Positions 1 to 15,000 of a stretch of DNA of 64,000 bases are shown one piece after another (the stretch's first letter is position 1; every line of letters begins with the position of its first letter). Source of the stretch: Gerris lacustris (Eukaryota; Arthropoda; Insecta; Hemiptera; Gerridae). The notes beneath the pieces were generated by a model. That model was not told where the DNA came from. It ran no database searches and saw nothing but the letters and a program-made list of their open reading frames with translations. The stretch is from assembly GCA_951217055.1 (NCBI GenBank), contig OX578286.1, forward strand, positions 17,679,102 through 17,743,101, read 5' to 3'. The translations under genes and the position numbers were made by a program.

Positions 1-59
1 CAAAGGTCATGTTGGGACTAGTGCCTTCAACCGCTCGACCAAGCAAACCCTTTTCATTA
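1..59 (-). CDS. PIKfyve: PIKfyve exon v27 (partial, cut by window edge)
   Basis: Acceptor TCTTACAG at 60-61, then an open frame (NEKGLLGRAVEGTSPNMTF) running off the left edge in the phase demanded by v26. The kinase exons should follow to the left. Short, so moderately sure. Confidence 0.72.
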
Positions 60-3000
60 CTGTAAGAGTGAAAATTAAAAAAAAAAAAAAAAAAAAAGAA
101 TAATTTAAAATAACAACCTAGGCGGACATTAATCAAATTTAAAGTGGTCATGAACCTTTGTGTTTTTTTATTTGTTTCTTATCTATTATTGTGATTCTTA
201 ACTTTAGAAGTCGGCAAGCAGACAAAATATCAGTCAGATGTTGTCCCTTGCTGACACACAACCTCCTGTTTTCAGTAAATCGCTCTATTTGTTAGTATTG
301 TGTGTCCCAATTTTCCCTGATTCCTCTTCCTATCCCCTTTCAACAAAATTTCATCCCTAACACTCTTCTTTACATCTGCTGCTACAATAGATAAGGTATT
401 TATACACTCTTCTTTACATCTGCTGCTACAATAGATAAGGTATTTATACACTCTTCTTTACATCTGCTGCTACAATAGATAAGGTATTTATACAGTTGAT
501 TAGTTATCAAAATCCTCTATAAACTTAGGATAATTATATTGCAACAGATAAAAATTAAAATACCACATAAATCTTAATTACATTTATAAATAATTTATTT
601 ATTGATCACAGCACATATGAAATGTAAATACACAAACAGTAGTAATTTGATATACAGTTGAGTCCGACACATATGGGGGTCATATGTTGGATTATAGAAA
701 ATTGTTGGATACCTGGATGTTTGATAATAAATAATTATTACACAAGTGAATCAGCCTATTTATTGGTAAAACAACTGCATTTACAAAGTTAATATAAACA
801 ACGACTGATGGTTTGTTTTTGTTTACCCTAATGACCTGTATTTCCCAGTTTCCCCTTCTTTTAGTGTCTTATCTTACACGAGGAAATTTGGGAGGGAGCC
901 TCAGCCTCAGTGTTGGATTACTGGATGTGCCAGACTGGTGGAGTGTCGGAGACACAACTGTAATTATAAAAGAACCCGTTTAGAACTTCTATATAAGCTC
1001 ATTCCATCGCAAAATAAAAGTAATTTGGTTTATAATTGAGTGGCATAAAATAAATAAAATAAATAAAATAAATAAAATAAATAAAATAAATAAAATAAAT
1101 AAAATAAATAAAATAAATAAAATAAATAAAATAAATAAAATAAATAAAATAAATAAAATAAATAAAATAAATAAAATAAATAAAATAAATAAAATAAATA
1201 AAATAAATAAAATAAATAAAATAAATAAAATAAATAAAATAAATAAAATAAATAAAATAAATAAAATAAATAAAATAAATAAAATAAATAAAATAAATAA
1301 AATAAATAAAATAAATAAAATAAATAAAATAAAATAAATAAAATAAATAAAATAAATAAAATAAGTAAAATAAATAAAATAAAAAAATAAAAAAAAATAA
1401 AATGAATAAAATAAGTTGAATATGTAACTCCATACAATGAATGATATATTTTCTGTATCCAAGACTTATAGTAACAAGAAGTGTTTTTAGAAATATGGCA
1501 GGGATGTATATGAAATGTAAGGAAACAAATAACAATAAATAAATAACATATTAACAACTATGGAAAAAAACTATACTTGGTAACTATATACAATTATTAC
1601 GTACAAGTAACTAGATTAATTTAAAATATTATTCGTTGTTCACGGAATTAGTCGAAAGTTAATAAAGGAGATGCATTACAGTATGTTTGAGAATAATGTG
1701 TCTTAATCTTTTAAGTTTCTACTTTTTTTAATATTTCAAATTCAAGCCATACAGATAGTAGTTGCCTATTTCGGCACTTCTTTAGATTGTTACTCCCCTT
1801 AAAAAAAAATCAGAGGGGAGTAATAATCTAAAGAAGGTATAAGGAATGTTCTTCTTTAGACTGATACTCCCCTCATAAAAACAGAAGTGTGATATTGCTT
1901 TGTCCCAAAGTACATTGGACTAAACATCCCTTTGTCTTAATAGTTATTTAGTCAAAGTCATTTATATTATAAAAAAAAAACAAAGGGAGTAACAATCTAA
2001 AGAACACAACAAGACAGACAGACATAATGGTACATGTAAGCTAATTATTTATTTGACCCAAAATTAGATACAATTTTACTTGAATGGCGAAAAGGCAGAA
2101 GCAAATGTAGTAGGATCCATTATTAAAGTGAAAAAAAACCATTAAAGTGGCTTCCCCAGAACAAAATAAAAGTACTGAATTAACGGTAGTCTCAAAATAA
2201 AAAGAGAATGGGGTGTATTACAATGTATAAGCTCTCCATTGAGCCATGGTTTATTAGGGTCCCTAGGCAAAACCAAGGACCCTTATATTTTCCTGCGTGT
2301 GTCTGTCCGTCCGTCCTGTCGCCTGCCCTCACGGCTACACTTTTCGTCCGATCACTTTGAAATTTGGCATGTATGAGTCTTGTACCTGCCCACATATTTT
2401 AAAAATATAGTGACTTAAAAAAAATATTTTCCAAAAAAATTAGGGTAAAAAAACTTTTTATTTTTTTTCTATACCGTGAGGGGGGTATCATATGAAAAGG
2501 TACGTTGAGCTGATAACAAAAATATATAATTCTATGGTTATAACTTAGATAGGGCGAGCGTAGGCAAGTTTGAAGTGGGTGTGAAACATTCCCCCCCCTC
2601 CCCTCCCCTCTACTATCTCACTTATGTGAAGTGCAAAAAATCTGAAAAAATTCCTGAACATTCTTAGACCAAAATTAAAAGAAACCACTTTTTGGAAATT
2701 TGGAAAAAAATATTATTTTATTTTTTATTGACAAAATACGTTTTTTATAACTTTGGTCTTTTCGGTGTATTTATATGGTTGTAGTCCGGTTCTGTGGCAA
2801 AAAAATACTTTATCAGAAGTTTGTTTATGTGTTTTGAGAATATCAGACCCATAGGATAGTCAAAGTAAGCTTTTTAGCATTTTAATAAACAGGTCAAGTG
2901 TGTGCTAATCAGCACACAGCGAGGGTCCAAAGGCCACACTGTATAGTTTAAGTAGTATCCTATTGATGGTGTTTTTTAAAATGCTAAAAAGCTTACTTTG

Positions 3001-6000
3001 AACTATCCTATGGGTCTGATATTCTCAAAACACATAAACAAACTTCTGATAAAGTATTTTTTGTCATAGAGCCGGACTACAAACATATAAATACATCGAA
3101 AAGACCGTAATTATAAAAAAAACGTATTTTGTCAATAAAAAATAAAATAATATTTTTTTCGAAATTTCCAAAAAGTGTTTACTTTTGGTCAAAGAATGTT
3201 CAGGAATTTTTCAGATTTTTTGAACTTCACATTAGCGAGATAGAGGGGGGGGGGGACACGTTTCACACCCACTTCAAACTTGCCTATGCTCGCCCTATCA
3301 AAGTTATAACCAAAGAATTATATATTTTTGTAATCAGCTCGATGTACCCTTTCATATGATACCCCCCTCACGGTCTCGAAAAAAAATAAAAAAATGTTAA
3401 CCCTTAAGTTTTTTTACCCTAATTTTTTTGAAAAATATTTTTTTTAAGTCACTATATTTTTAAAATATGTGGGCAGGTACAAGACACATACATGCCAGAT
3501 TTCAAAGTGATCAGACGAAAGGTGTAGCCGTGAAAGCAGGCGACAGGACGGACGGACAGACACATGCAGGAAAATATAAGGGTCCTTGGTTTTGCCTACG
3601 GACCCTAAAAAAACACCATCAATAGGGTACTACTTAAACTATATAGTGTGGCCTACGGACCCTCGCTGTGTGCTGACTAGCACACACTTGGCCTGTTTAT
3701 TGTTATTGTTTTGGCTGTTTCTGTCATGCACCGATCAACACATCGTTATTACAGGATGATGGAAACGGCCACTTTACTTATCTACTCTATGTAGTACATC
3801 AGTGTGAAACATTTATCACTTTACTGAGATTCCAACTCACCACATTTGTTGGCGATTAGATTTGATCGGCGGTACATTGGTGTGCGGTACATTGCTAAAG
3901 GGTTAATGAAGAAAGGCCCATCTAAGTGGTCTAATTGCTAGGTTCAAACATGTGGTTTATCCTCTCTATTCTACTACTATTACCTACTTTTATCAGACTT
4001 ATGATAGGACCATATAGATGGATCAATTTATACACAACATACTCAAACTTTTATCGATTCCTCCTAATCAATATTTTGCTGTAAAGTCTTATTCTTTTTT
4101 TTCTTTTTCTTTTTTTACAAAATCATAAGAATAAAAAAATATTTCTGCAAGCATATAAACTACTTACGAGCTTGTAGACGAAGTTCTTAAAAGTGATAAT
4201 AGAGATCTTCGATCACCAAGATTAACATCATATGGATCTCTATGCATGTCACTCCCACTACGCCTTTTCCACAGTGGACTTAAATAACAAACAACACAAC
4301 CATAGTTGTAAATTAGAAGTTGATATAGATTAAACTGATTATAAAAAGACGGGAGTTTACACTAGCCTACAATAAATTCCGTTATCAACTTATGCAAGAG
4401 ATTTTCCACACGATAGAAACCACATTTTTAATTAAATATATAAAATTTGTCAAATTATATCAACTGATATGCTACTATAATTATATTTTCATTAAATTCA
4501 AGTCTGTATGTTTTCAGGTTCTTAATCTCCTATAAACACCTTAATAATATTTCCATTCACTGTTACACCCTCCATAACTTAAATGGTAAAAACAATAAAC
4601 TTTGCATGTGTTTCTATCTTAACAAGACATAGTGTTTGATTAGAAATAGGTTGGACAAAATCTTCTAAATAATGGCAAGGTATAAAAAAAATAACAATAA
4701 GAAAATAATGAGATATGACTAGGAATGAGAGGTGGATGAGGGTGAAAAATGGTTTAAGGTGGTTGAAGAAAGCTCTAAGTGGTAAGAGGTGACCAGAAAA
4801 ACAAATGTAAAGGGTACTCACTCTTAAGTTCTCTTCTCTCCATTCATAACTAAAATTAAGTGCTATAAGAAAATAATGAGACATGGTTAGGAATGATCGG
4901 GGTGAGAGGTGGTTGAGGGTGAAAAATGTTTTAGGTGGTTGAAGAAAGCCTCGGGTGGTAAAAGGTGGCCAGAAAAACAAATAAAAAGGGTGCTCACTTC
5001 TAAATTCTCTTCTCTCCATTCAAAACTAAAATTATAAGTGCTATAGAGCTGTAGTAGTACAATGGGCTTATTATTACAAATGATTGGTTGTTTCAACAGA
5101 GATTTTGTGGTACCACTTCATAATTATGACTAAAGTGGTTAATAGAAAATATCACAACAATATTGTCACCACAATTATATTTTAGTAGAGATTTTATTCT
5201 AATTATGCTAACACTGAAGATAATATAAAATGTATGTTAATTACTTTCTATTATCCTCTTGAGACATTATTACTACAAAACTTCCATTACATTGTTTAGT
5301 ATTAAGTAAAAGCTATAATACTGTTTAACTTTCATTTTTAAACAATTTTTGAAGTTAAAGCCAGTTAGTGTCTCACTGAGATAAGCAATGCTAAGTCCAC
5401 ATGTATATAAGGGACTACAGACCCTAGATAGAGGGGTTCAAAAACCTCTAATTAACAATTTAAAAAAAAGTGTTATAAAAAATTATAAGTAAAAGAAAAA
5501 TGGTAGATGCATCTAATTAGATATCTAATACAGTAGAGCGTTGATTTTCCACATATAATTTATCTGAACTGGCTTCATAGAAATAAAAATCAAAAGCCAC
5601 TGCTTAGTTAATTCTTAAAAAAGAGCACTGTTAGCTGTATAATTAAATTTTTTCAAAATGTACTATAGTATTGATAAATAAACAAAGATGCTTTTTGTAC
5701 AACGTGATTGATTTATTTTACATACTTCTTTTTTTTTGTCACTTTTAATAACCCAAATTTTTTATTACCGAACCACCCTATGCAACATTAGTTCGGATAA
5801 TGGGCACTCTACTGCACTTTTCAGTTGAATGAAGAAGGTTGAGAACTCACATTGATAGTTCAACTCAATTTTTTCTGATTATCAATCATTACATGATATC
5901 AATACCGGCAAAATAATTGCAGCAATCATACTTAGTTTCTTACATTCAACAAAAAATGCTATGTGAGAATATAGAAATATTCTCGCTTATGGCGATAACT

Positions 6001-9000
6001 TAAGTAAAAATTGACAGACTTAGTTCAAATTTGGTACACATGATCCTTTAAACCACATCTAGACTTAAAGATTACCTGTTTGGTGTAGGAAGTAATTCCA
6101 TCTGCTGCCTATAATCATGTGAGCTTAATGCGTAGGCTATAACAGAACTAAGTTCCTTCTCATAGACTACAACAGGTACAGAGAAACCTAAAGGTAGTAT
6201 ATGATGTTCAGCTTCATTCATTGGATTCTAAAAAAAGCAAAAAGATACAATAGATTAAATTAAATTTTATTGTACATAAGATTTAAATTTGGCCAATAAA
6301 ATACGAGTTAATATCATATATTATGTGTGTTAATTTTGTTAATGCAGATGATATTGTTAGCCGAATCTATGGCACCCTCAAGAGAAAAGCAACGAGTGGG
6401 ATTGAGAGTGAACCTTAGATAAATAAAACACATATAGAGTTCCAAGGGACCATAAATGAGGACACTTTGCAAGGAGTGAAGAGCTTCTTGTACCTCGCCA
6501 CACTATTAACCAGTGACAACTGTTAATAACAGAAAATTTATACACGGAAGAGTACAATCAAGAATAAAGCATATTATACAAACCTAACTTTTAAAAACTA
6601 AGAACAAGTGTATAAAAATCTAGCGATGACACAAGCATCATGGAGATTCCAATGATATCTCCACGCTCTTAGTTGCCTCTAGAGTATTTTCTTCCTCCTT
6701 CTGTTTTGACTTCATGTCTTTCATATTACTGATACCCTGAGATTGTAGATTTCCCATAAGACTTTAATACATGAAAGTGTTTAATTGTTTAAAACCCTTT
6801 GAGGACTGAGGTATATATTGTAAGGTTGTTCCCCTGGCCTGAGGTTTCTTCTACGTTACACACTAAATGTACCACACTTTTTTTAAGACGTCATCTGTTT
6901 TCTCTGCCTATAATTAAGCTAATTTATAATATATTATTACACAAAGACAATTTATAAACCCTATTTTATATTAATACTTTTATAAATGTGATATTTATTA
7001 AAAATTACAGTTGCTAAATGAGTATATGTATACATAAGAATATATAGTAAAAAAACGTGTATAAATACATAAAAAGGTTAATAGTAATAATAAAAAAGGA
7101 TTGGGAAAACCGAGTGAAATCTAGATAACATTATAGTAAATTAGGTATAAAAGGGTTCGTAATGCCTGAGGAATTTCATAAATGGGAAAAACCCCTAAGC
7201 CTAGGGGCAAGCTGCACAAGGTACATTGATAAAAAGTTTTACAAACCCTAGATGACAAAATCTCATCTATAATTTCTTTACCATCTTCAACCTTCACTCT
7301 ATCTACTAGGCTCTTCTGTGAACATTTATAATACCCCAGACAGCCAAGAGATAGTGCTAGATATACTTAAATAAATTTACTGGCAGTACCGTGCCTCCAA
7401 ACATGAAAAACTTGAGGACGTAAATTTACGCCCATAGGCCTTTTGCAAAGAAAATTGAAAATGTAAATTTACGTCCATAGGGCTTAAAGGGGTACCAATG
7501 TTTTATTAGTAGATAGAAGCCTTTAACTTCTACAAAACTAAATTTTATTAAAGCTAAAGATGTACCTTATGCTCGTAAGACCTATAGTGACATATGGCTC
7601 TGAAGCTTGTCCTCTCACCAAAGCTAATGTGAATCTACATATTTTGAGACATATTTGATCCCGTTAATAGATCAGGACAGATGAAGGATACAACATAACA
7701 AGAACTAGAGAATCATCAAAGAAATTGAATTGAAATTTGTTATTTAACTTTCTCACAAACAAAATATAAATAATTAATGGATTTACCCATTTTAATCCAA
7801 CCTCTCCAATTTCCAAAAAAGGTATGCAGACACAAATTTAAATATAGTTAAATATAGTTAGATTCATTAAGGCTTTGAGAATTCGACGGCTTGGATTTGT
7901 GAGAATGACAGTAGGCTGCACAAGAGGCTGGTAATGATGAAAAGAAAATGGGGCTCTAGGATTAGATGGATGGATGGAGTTCAGAACAACCTGTTGGCAA
8001 TGGGTATAAGAGGTTGGCTGACACCACTTGGCAGTAGCGCCACATAGAAGAAGAACAGTCAGAAGTACTGTGTTCATATTAATTTTATAATCACTTGGTT
8101 TAAACACATCTTAAAACTTTCACATTTTAACAACTCTTTCTTTTAACTCTTTAATTTAACTTTCTCATAGACAAAATATAAATAATTAATGGATTGACCC
8201 ATTTTAATCCAACCTCTCCAATTTCCAAAAAAGGTATGCAGACACAAATTTAAATACAAAAATGTATTATGCATTGTAAATTAGTTTGAGATTATTTACC
8301 TGTATAGGAGTACTAGATGCCTGTGTAGGCAAAAGTTGGGATAGAATAGCTTTTACAGTTTTCTTATCTGTAGGAGGCTTAACGTCAATCTGAGGATGTC
8401 CACTTCCTTCGTCTATAGCAGAAGACCAATAAATATTTAACAATAGTTTTTTTTAAATCTTTTCTTTATCTTTAGTAATGTAAAATTAAAACTTACAATC
8501 TTCGCTGTCTTGAAGAGGAATGGCGATAGGTGGAGATTCAGTCCTTTGAGCAACTACTGAATGTAAATTTTCAGTATGTTGACTATTTGATGTGGATCGT
8601 GGTGTTTCTGGATCACCTGCTTCTTCACAATCGGTCAATACTTCACCCTGAGAATCGGTATCACCTTCGCACTCTGTCACCTGAAAAAAAAAAAATAAAT
8701 AAATAAATATTCAGTAAAGCAAAAATCACATTTTGAAACATTTGTTGACAAGTTTTAATAGTTTGAAAAATCCATTTCATTTTTTTTCTTATTACCAAAT
8801 AGCATTCAAAGAATAAAAAGTTTATAGCTTGAAGACCAAAAACTAAACCAGGTTATTTTTAAGTACCTCGGAGCAGTTCTCAGAGCTGATGGCAGAATGA
8901 AAGAAGGATGGAAAACCAAAGGTTTTTGAGCAAAAAGGAGATATGAGCTCAAACCAAGGTGGCTGTATTCAAAAGGGTTTTTTGAGGCAAGCCTTGGCTA

Positions 9001-12000
9001 TAGTGAGGACAGTGTCTAGTATGTGTGAAGCATACAAAAGCCGGGCACAAGCAATGGGAATGAGATAGCTATGAATAGTTACAGGGAAGACCAGAAGACA
9101 TTTTGAAGTGACAGTCAAGGCCAACCAGTTGAAATGGTGTGGGCACATTCAGAGGATGAACCAAGACAGGTTTCCTAGAAGAGCTTTTGAAGCTAGGCTG
9201 GAAGATCGCAGACCTGAAGAAGGAAGAAGCTGGAATGAGCCAACAACATCCAGGCAGCATGCCAGTATGTTGACAGACAGTCAAAGGCCAACCAGTTGAA
9301 ATGGTGTGGGCACATCCAGAGGATGAACCAAGAAAGGTTTCCTAGAAGAGCTTTTGAAGCTAGGCTGGAAGATCGCAGACCTGAAGAAGGAAGAAGCTGG
9401 AATGAGCCAACAACATCCAGGCAGCATGCCAGTATGTTGACAGACAGTCAAAGGCCAACCAATTGAAATGATGTGGGCACATCAAGCATGCAGGGAATGA
9501 GGCGTCACTTGGGAATAAGTTAAAACTCTCTGCCAGGATAGGAAAGTATGGAGACATCTTTGTCAACACTCTTTACAGCTAGGTAGAAATGGATACCAAA
9601 TTAGTAAGTTACTATGAATAAAACATTATTTTAAAATTACAACAGCCAAGACTCTATAGATCGTACTGTTATTATTAAAATAATAGTAGCTGCCTGTCTC
9701 TCTTTCTGCATTTGATACTTTATAGTAAGGAATACAAAGTGCCTGTTGTAGACTAACACAAAGCAATCAAGGATTCAGCTAAACAGCGTTGGCTCAAGTA
9801 GAGTTTCCGCACAAATACAGGATGGATTTTATAAAAGTTGGCACCCAGTTGTTTGACTAGAATTTTGGTTTAAGCACCAATTTATAAAAAAGAGAAAATA
9901 TAATTACAATAAACAGGCTTAAAGGAAACCACATTACCTGCAAGGCTTCTCTACATACAACAGGACTTGAGAACTCTCCAACTTTTATTTAGCAATTGCA
10001 ACCAAATTTATTATTTAAATACTATATTAATTTTCTGAAAGGATTGGTTGTAAAATGGAAAATAAGTATGTACTAAATATTTAATAAGTAATTGGATGAC
10101 TCAAAAAATGAAATCAAATATATAAACAAGAGGGAAGAGTTTGGGAAGGTTTTATGCACGAAAAAGTTGGTTTAGAACTGACTTTTCTCGCATCATGTTA
10201 TGACAGCCTATAGATTATTCCGAAGCGCGTATAAAACACAGGCTATGAACCCACTTTAAATAGATTATAAATTTGATTAATTTTCTCTCATATTTACATT
10301 CTCACACTATCTCTCTTGAAATGTTAAAAAATGTGAAGTACTTACCCCATCAATGATATCTGATCCAGTAATAATATCTGAAGCTGGCCTATTCTCAGTG
10401 TACTTCTTCCTCCTGATAGCAGCTGCTTCTAGATCAGATAGGATTTTGTTCCAGGTGTCAACTGTTTCCACAAGTAGTCTTCTCAATAGAACCATACAGT
10501 CCTCGACTTCCCAACGTTCTTGAATTACTTGCTCTGCGAATATTAAAGAAAAACATACTTAAGTTTTTATGAAAACTATACTATACTACAGAAAAAATAA
10601 TGCTATTGAGCACTAATAGTGAAGCTGTGTCTTCACGTCCCAGATTTATCTAATTAGATATTTTAAAGATAATACATATAATGAATAAAAATTAATACAT
10701 AAATGATCTACATACCTGTGTCCGGTTTGCCAAGAAGAGTAGGAGATGTTAATTTTACCTGAAGATTTTCTATTCTTGATTTGAAATATGCTTGATCTTT
10801 CTGCCATTGTTGCTTCAAACCGGGCGGGATACCTAAAAAACAATAAGAACATGTTCTAAAAGTAAGTAGATAAAAAATAGATAAACAATTTATCTTTTAA
10901 AATAATGCTTTAAGACGAGTAGATGAATTCAAGATGTCAAAAGTCAAGGTATACTATAGTACACAATCAGTGATTTCATTGGTTGCCTTAATTCAACCAA
11001 TTGAATAGTGCCAAATAGTCAACCTCTTATTGGCTCCCAATCGAATTTTCAAACTTTAACCTAGTTCTTTAGTAAAAAGTCAATGTTTTAGTATTATTTT
11101 TTTTCTTTGTGCTATATAATGAGTGAGCTGCACACTCTGTGGGGCTCCACTCAAATGTACTGTTTAGACAAAGGGATATCATCTCTTAAGTGTATGAATC
11201 AAGCGAAATTGTACCGCCAAGCGATCCTCAACTGTATGGATAACTGCAAATTAGTCTAATACTTTATCGATACCATGTTCACCTGCCTTATGACAAATAG
11301 CCTCAACAGATACAATGTTGAAGGCATCTCCATTATCCATGAACAAGCCTAAAGCCACTTTCTTCTTGTTAAAGGTCCCTTTAATACCACATTCCTTTAA
11401 GCACCACATCATAATTTGCCCGCTTGAGAGGTGTATTGCTGCATGCTCAGGGGAATTGCAAATTTATTCCTGATATACCTGTCTCTCCAAGGTTATAAGA
11501 AAGAAGTGAGACAAATAGGTCGATAAGATTTGCCAAGGGTAAAGTCTGTTTCACCCTGTTTAGGAATAAAGCCAATGTGGCCCGTTGTCAGTACAGAAAT
11601 AAAGGTTAGCTGGTAAATACATCTATTAGCGTAATAAAATTAGTGAACAATATGTGTCACTGTCACCTCTGGGAAATAAACTAAGAATAAAGGTGTTTAG
11701 ATAGCAGCTTCAGGCAAGTGAGAATTATAGTCAGAGATATTTATAAATTACCCATTATTATTACAATAAGAAATACAATTAAAACATTACCTTCACCATT
11801 GCAGTGAATAGTTAGAAGTTTATAAATATCCGAAAAAATTTGATGTGAAACTAAAGTCCACTTTTTAATTTCTTCTACCACTTCGTTGCTTGAAAACTTT
11901 TCATATTTTGTGACAACTGTGACAGGTGGCATACAAATTTCCCAGGTCGAGATTTTTTGGTATCTGAAAAAAAAAATTTATTATTGAGTTTTAATATAAT

Positions 12001-15000
12001 ATTGTACAACCCCATATTTATATTAGAGATGACAATCAGAGTGTGTGGCTAACAGAGTGTGTGGCTAATGAATAAAAATAAATAAAGGAACACAAGTAGT
12101 TCTTGCCCAGCTGTGGTATAAGACCAACTTTTTTTCATATTTTAATGTGTTTATCTCCTTAAAAGGAATATTTTAGATTAAGAGGTATAATTTTAAGTTT
12201 ACTGTTGGTGGAATAAGTTAACGATACAACGTCTTAAACGGAACTCAACACATTTATTGTATGGCAAACGGTACAATGTCAACATACAAGTATTTATAAA
12301 AATATTTAAGCAAGTATTATAAATAAATACAAAATACATAAAATTTCCCCAACAGATCCCCCCGTAAATTTTATGGATAATATAACTATTCACATTATAA
12401 CCATATTCTATAACAAACACTCATTTTACCTAACAGACATACAGTCATACACACAACACATTTAATTTTTGTTTACATTTATCCAAAATAGCTTTTGATG
12501 TAGCTTTGGTTAGAAAATCTGCTAACTGATTTTTAGTATCAACATAATTCAAAATGAAATTATTATCAATTATATTTTCATGAGCAAAATTAACTTTTCT
12601 AATGATATGATTAGACTTGGTGGATGTAGTACCGTTCTTTGATAGACATATGGCAGATTGATTGTCACTAAATAGCTCAATCGCACCAGTCTCACTACCA
12701 CATAACTCTTCGAGAAGATACTTAATATATATTCCCTGCCTCATCGACTCGACAATGGCAGTTAATTCAGAGTCACAAGTCGATAAGTTTACTTGATTTT
12801 GTGTTTTTGATGACCAGTAGACTGGAGAACCACCAAATCTATATACAAAACCAGTTGTAGATTTTTCTTTCCCCTTTCCATCCTTCCAGCTTGCATCCAC
12901 GAAACCCTCAAGAGACATTTTATGACCCTTTTCAAATACAAGTCCGTGCTCCTTGGTTTGCTTAAGATATCGGAAAACACGTTTCATAGCTTGCAAATGC
13001 ACTTGTCTTGGATCATGAGCATATCGTGAAAGCAGACAGATAGGATAAGAAAGATCTGGCCTCGTACTCGTTGATAAATACATAAGAGAACCTAACATTT
13101 GTTGATAAAGGGTGGTATCAACTTTTTCGGAGTCATTAAATTCTTCTAAGTTTTGATTGAGATCTAACGGTGTACTAACACCATTACACTCTAACATATT
13201 AAACCTCTTTAAAACTTTGTCAGAGTAATGTTTTTGAGTTAATGTTAATGAGTTTTTAGATTTTTTAGTGACCTCAATACCAAGTACGTTACTTGTGTTG
13301 GCTAATTTTTTAATAATAAACTTTTCTTTAATTTTGTGTAAAATTTTATCTAGGACCATACTATCTGAGTAGATTAATATTAGGTCGTCGACATACAAGC
13401 CTAATATAACAGTTGGCGAACCTTCTTTAAATTTAAATATGCAAGGATCAGATTTAAACTTTTTAAATCCTATTTTTACTAAATGATCGTTAAAAGTGTG
13501 ATACCACACTCTACCACTTTGTTTCAAGCCGTAGAGTGCCTGATTAAGTTTACATATTTTATTTTTTACCTCAAAACCAGGGGGTTGTTTCATCAATATG
13601 TTTTCATCCAATTTACCATAGAGATATGCAGTCTGCACATCATAGTGGCATACGTCATATCCTTTATCAGCAGCGAGAGCCATCAGCAGTCTGAAGCTTG
13701 TAGGTTTCATTACAGGTGAGAACGTTTCATCGTAGTCATCACCCTTCTTCTGTTCACAACCTTGAGCTACTAAGCGAGCTTTACATGTATATGTCATGTC
13801 CGGATTTTTCTTGACCGCGAAAAACCCATCTAGACCCGACTGGTCTAGTATTTTTATCGGTTTCTACAAGAGTCCAGACGTTATGAGCTATTAAAGAATT
13901 CAACTCCTTCTCCATTGCTTCACGCCATATTTGTGTCTCCATTGCTTCTTTATAATTTTTTGGTAAACTAGGAGGTGACGCCAGGTTATCACCGGCTAAC
14001 TTCACACTTTCAGCTAAATTTTGATTTTTTCTAGGTTTGGTTTCTCTGTAATTGACCTGTTTCCTTGTTGATCTCCATGGTCTCCTTCTACCATTATTTT
14101 CTACTTCGTTGTTTGTGTTATCTTCTAACTGACTGTTTCCTTTTTCATTTATTTTTTCATCTGTTTCAACATCGTTTTGCGAAGAATCATTATTATCTGT
14201 ATTATTTGATGTCAAAGCGTAGCCGATTTTAGTCGCATTTATTTCTGTATCGTCTGCTAAACGTACAGATTTTGAAACACGTTTAAGATTATTTTTTATG
14301 TTTGAGGCATCACCTGTCATATGACTGGTAGCCCCGCTATCAAATATCCATTTTGAGTTAGATGAAAACCCGCTAGAAACTGTCCAAGCAGCTTCTGAAC
14401 TATACTTTGAATCAGAATCTATATCAACTAATTGTGCTTCGTTTTTATTATTTTTACGAGTTTTATAATAGTTTCGTTTTTGTTTATTTTTATTTGACGG
14501 ATTAAACCAACATTTACTTTGATCATGAGATGATTTTTTACATATTTGACAGAATTTTTTATTTTGAAATCGATTACCTTGATTTTGGTTGCTATTTCGA
14601 AAACTATGGTTTACTTGGAAAGCCGTTTGAATTCCTCCGGTTCCTTTATCTTGCTCTTCAAGGAGTTGGAGGTTGCGGCGCAAATCACCTATTTTTGCAT
14701 TTGGTGTATTATTAAGCATCAAAACAATACGTCCATACTGCGTAGGTAGACCTCTAAGAACTGCAATTAAAAACTCTTCATCACTAATTTCAGCACCTAA
14801 AGTCCTAGCCTTTTCTAACAATCTTTCACAACGTAAGAGATATTCTTGCCATGTTTCATTATTTTCCATGACAAGTCTCCCTACATCATTGCGAGCTTCA
14901 AGTTTTTCGCGTGAGCTGCTGGAATCGAAGCGCTTGCATAATGAAATCCAAACTTCTTTGGCGGTTTCACAGTTGACTATTAAAGCTACAAGACTATCAT

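Larger units (their letters stand above)
60..4167 (-). other. PIKfyve intron between v26 and v27
   Basis: About 4.1 kb of intron. It holds the 44-bp tandem array, the 9-bp minisatellite, a small inverted-repeat element and the self-nested inverted repeat listed separately. I see nothing recognisable in 493-1044, 1414-1773 or 3700-4167. Confidence 0.8.
8681..10345 (-). other. PIKfyve intron between v22 and v23
   Basis: Contains the LINE remnant at 8830-9110 and the tandem array at 9111-9482. I see nothing recognisable in 9490-10345. Confidence 0.75.

Noticed and set aside
989..1557. Three overlapping minus-strand frames of 157-178 residues rich in Phe, Leu, Ile and Tyr.
   Set aside because: They are read from the 9-bp AT minisatellite, whose period is a multiple of three and lacks stops on that strand; no real protein signal.
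4579..5096. Two overlapping minus-strand frames (146 and 69 residues) resembling one another.
   Set aside because: The similarity comes from the 168-bp DNA duplication; no domain, and codon use looks random.
7838..8107. An 89-residue minus-strand frame with a signal-peptide-like start (NTVLLTVLLLCGATA).
   Set aside because: It is antisense to a clear LINE C-terminal fragment on the plus strand; the hydrophobic run is a by-product.
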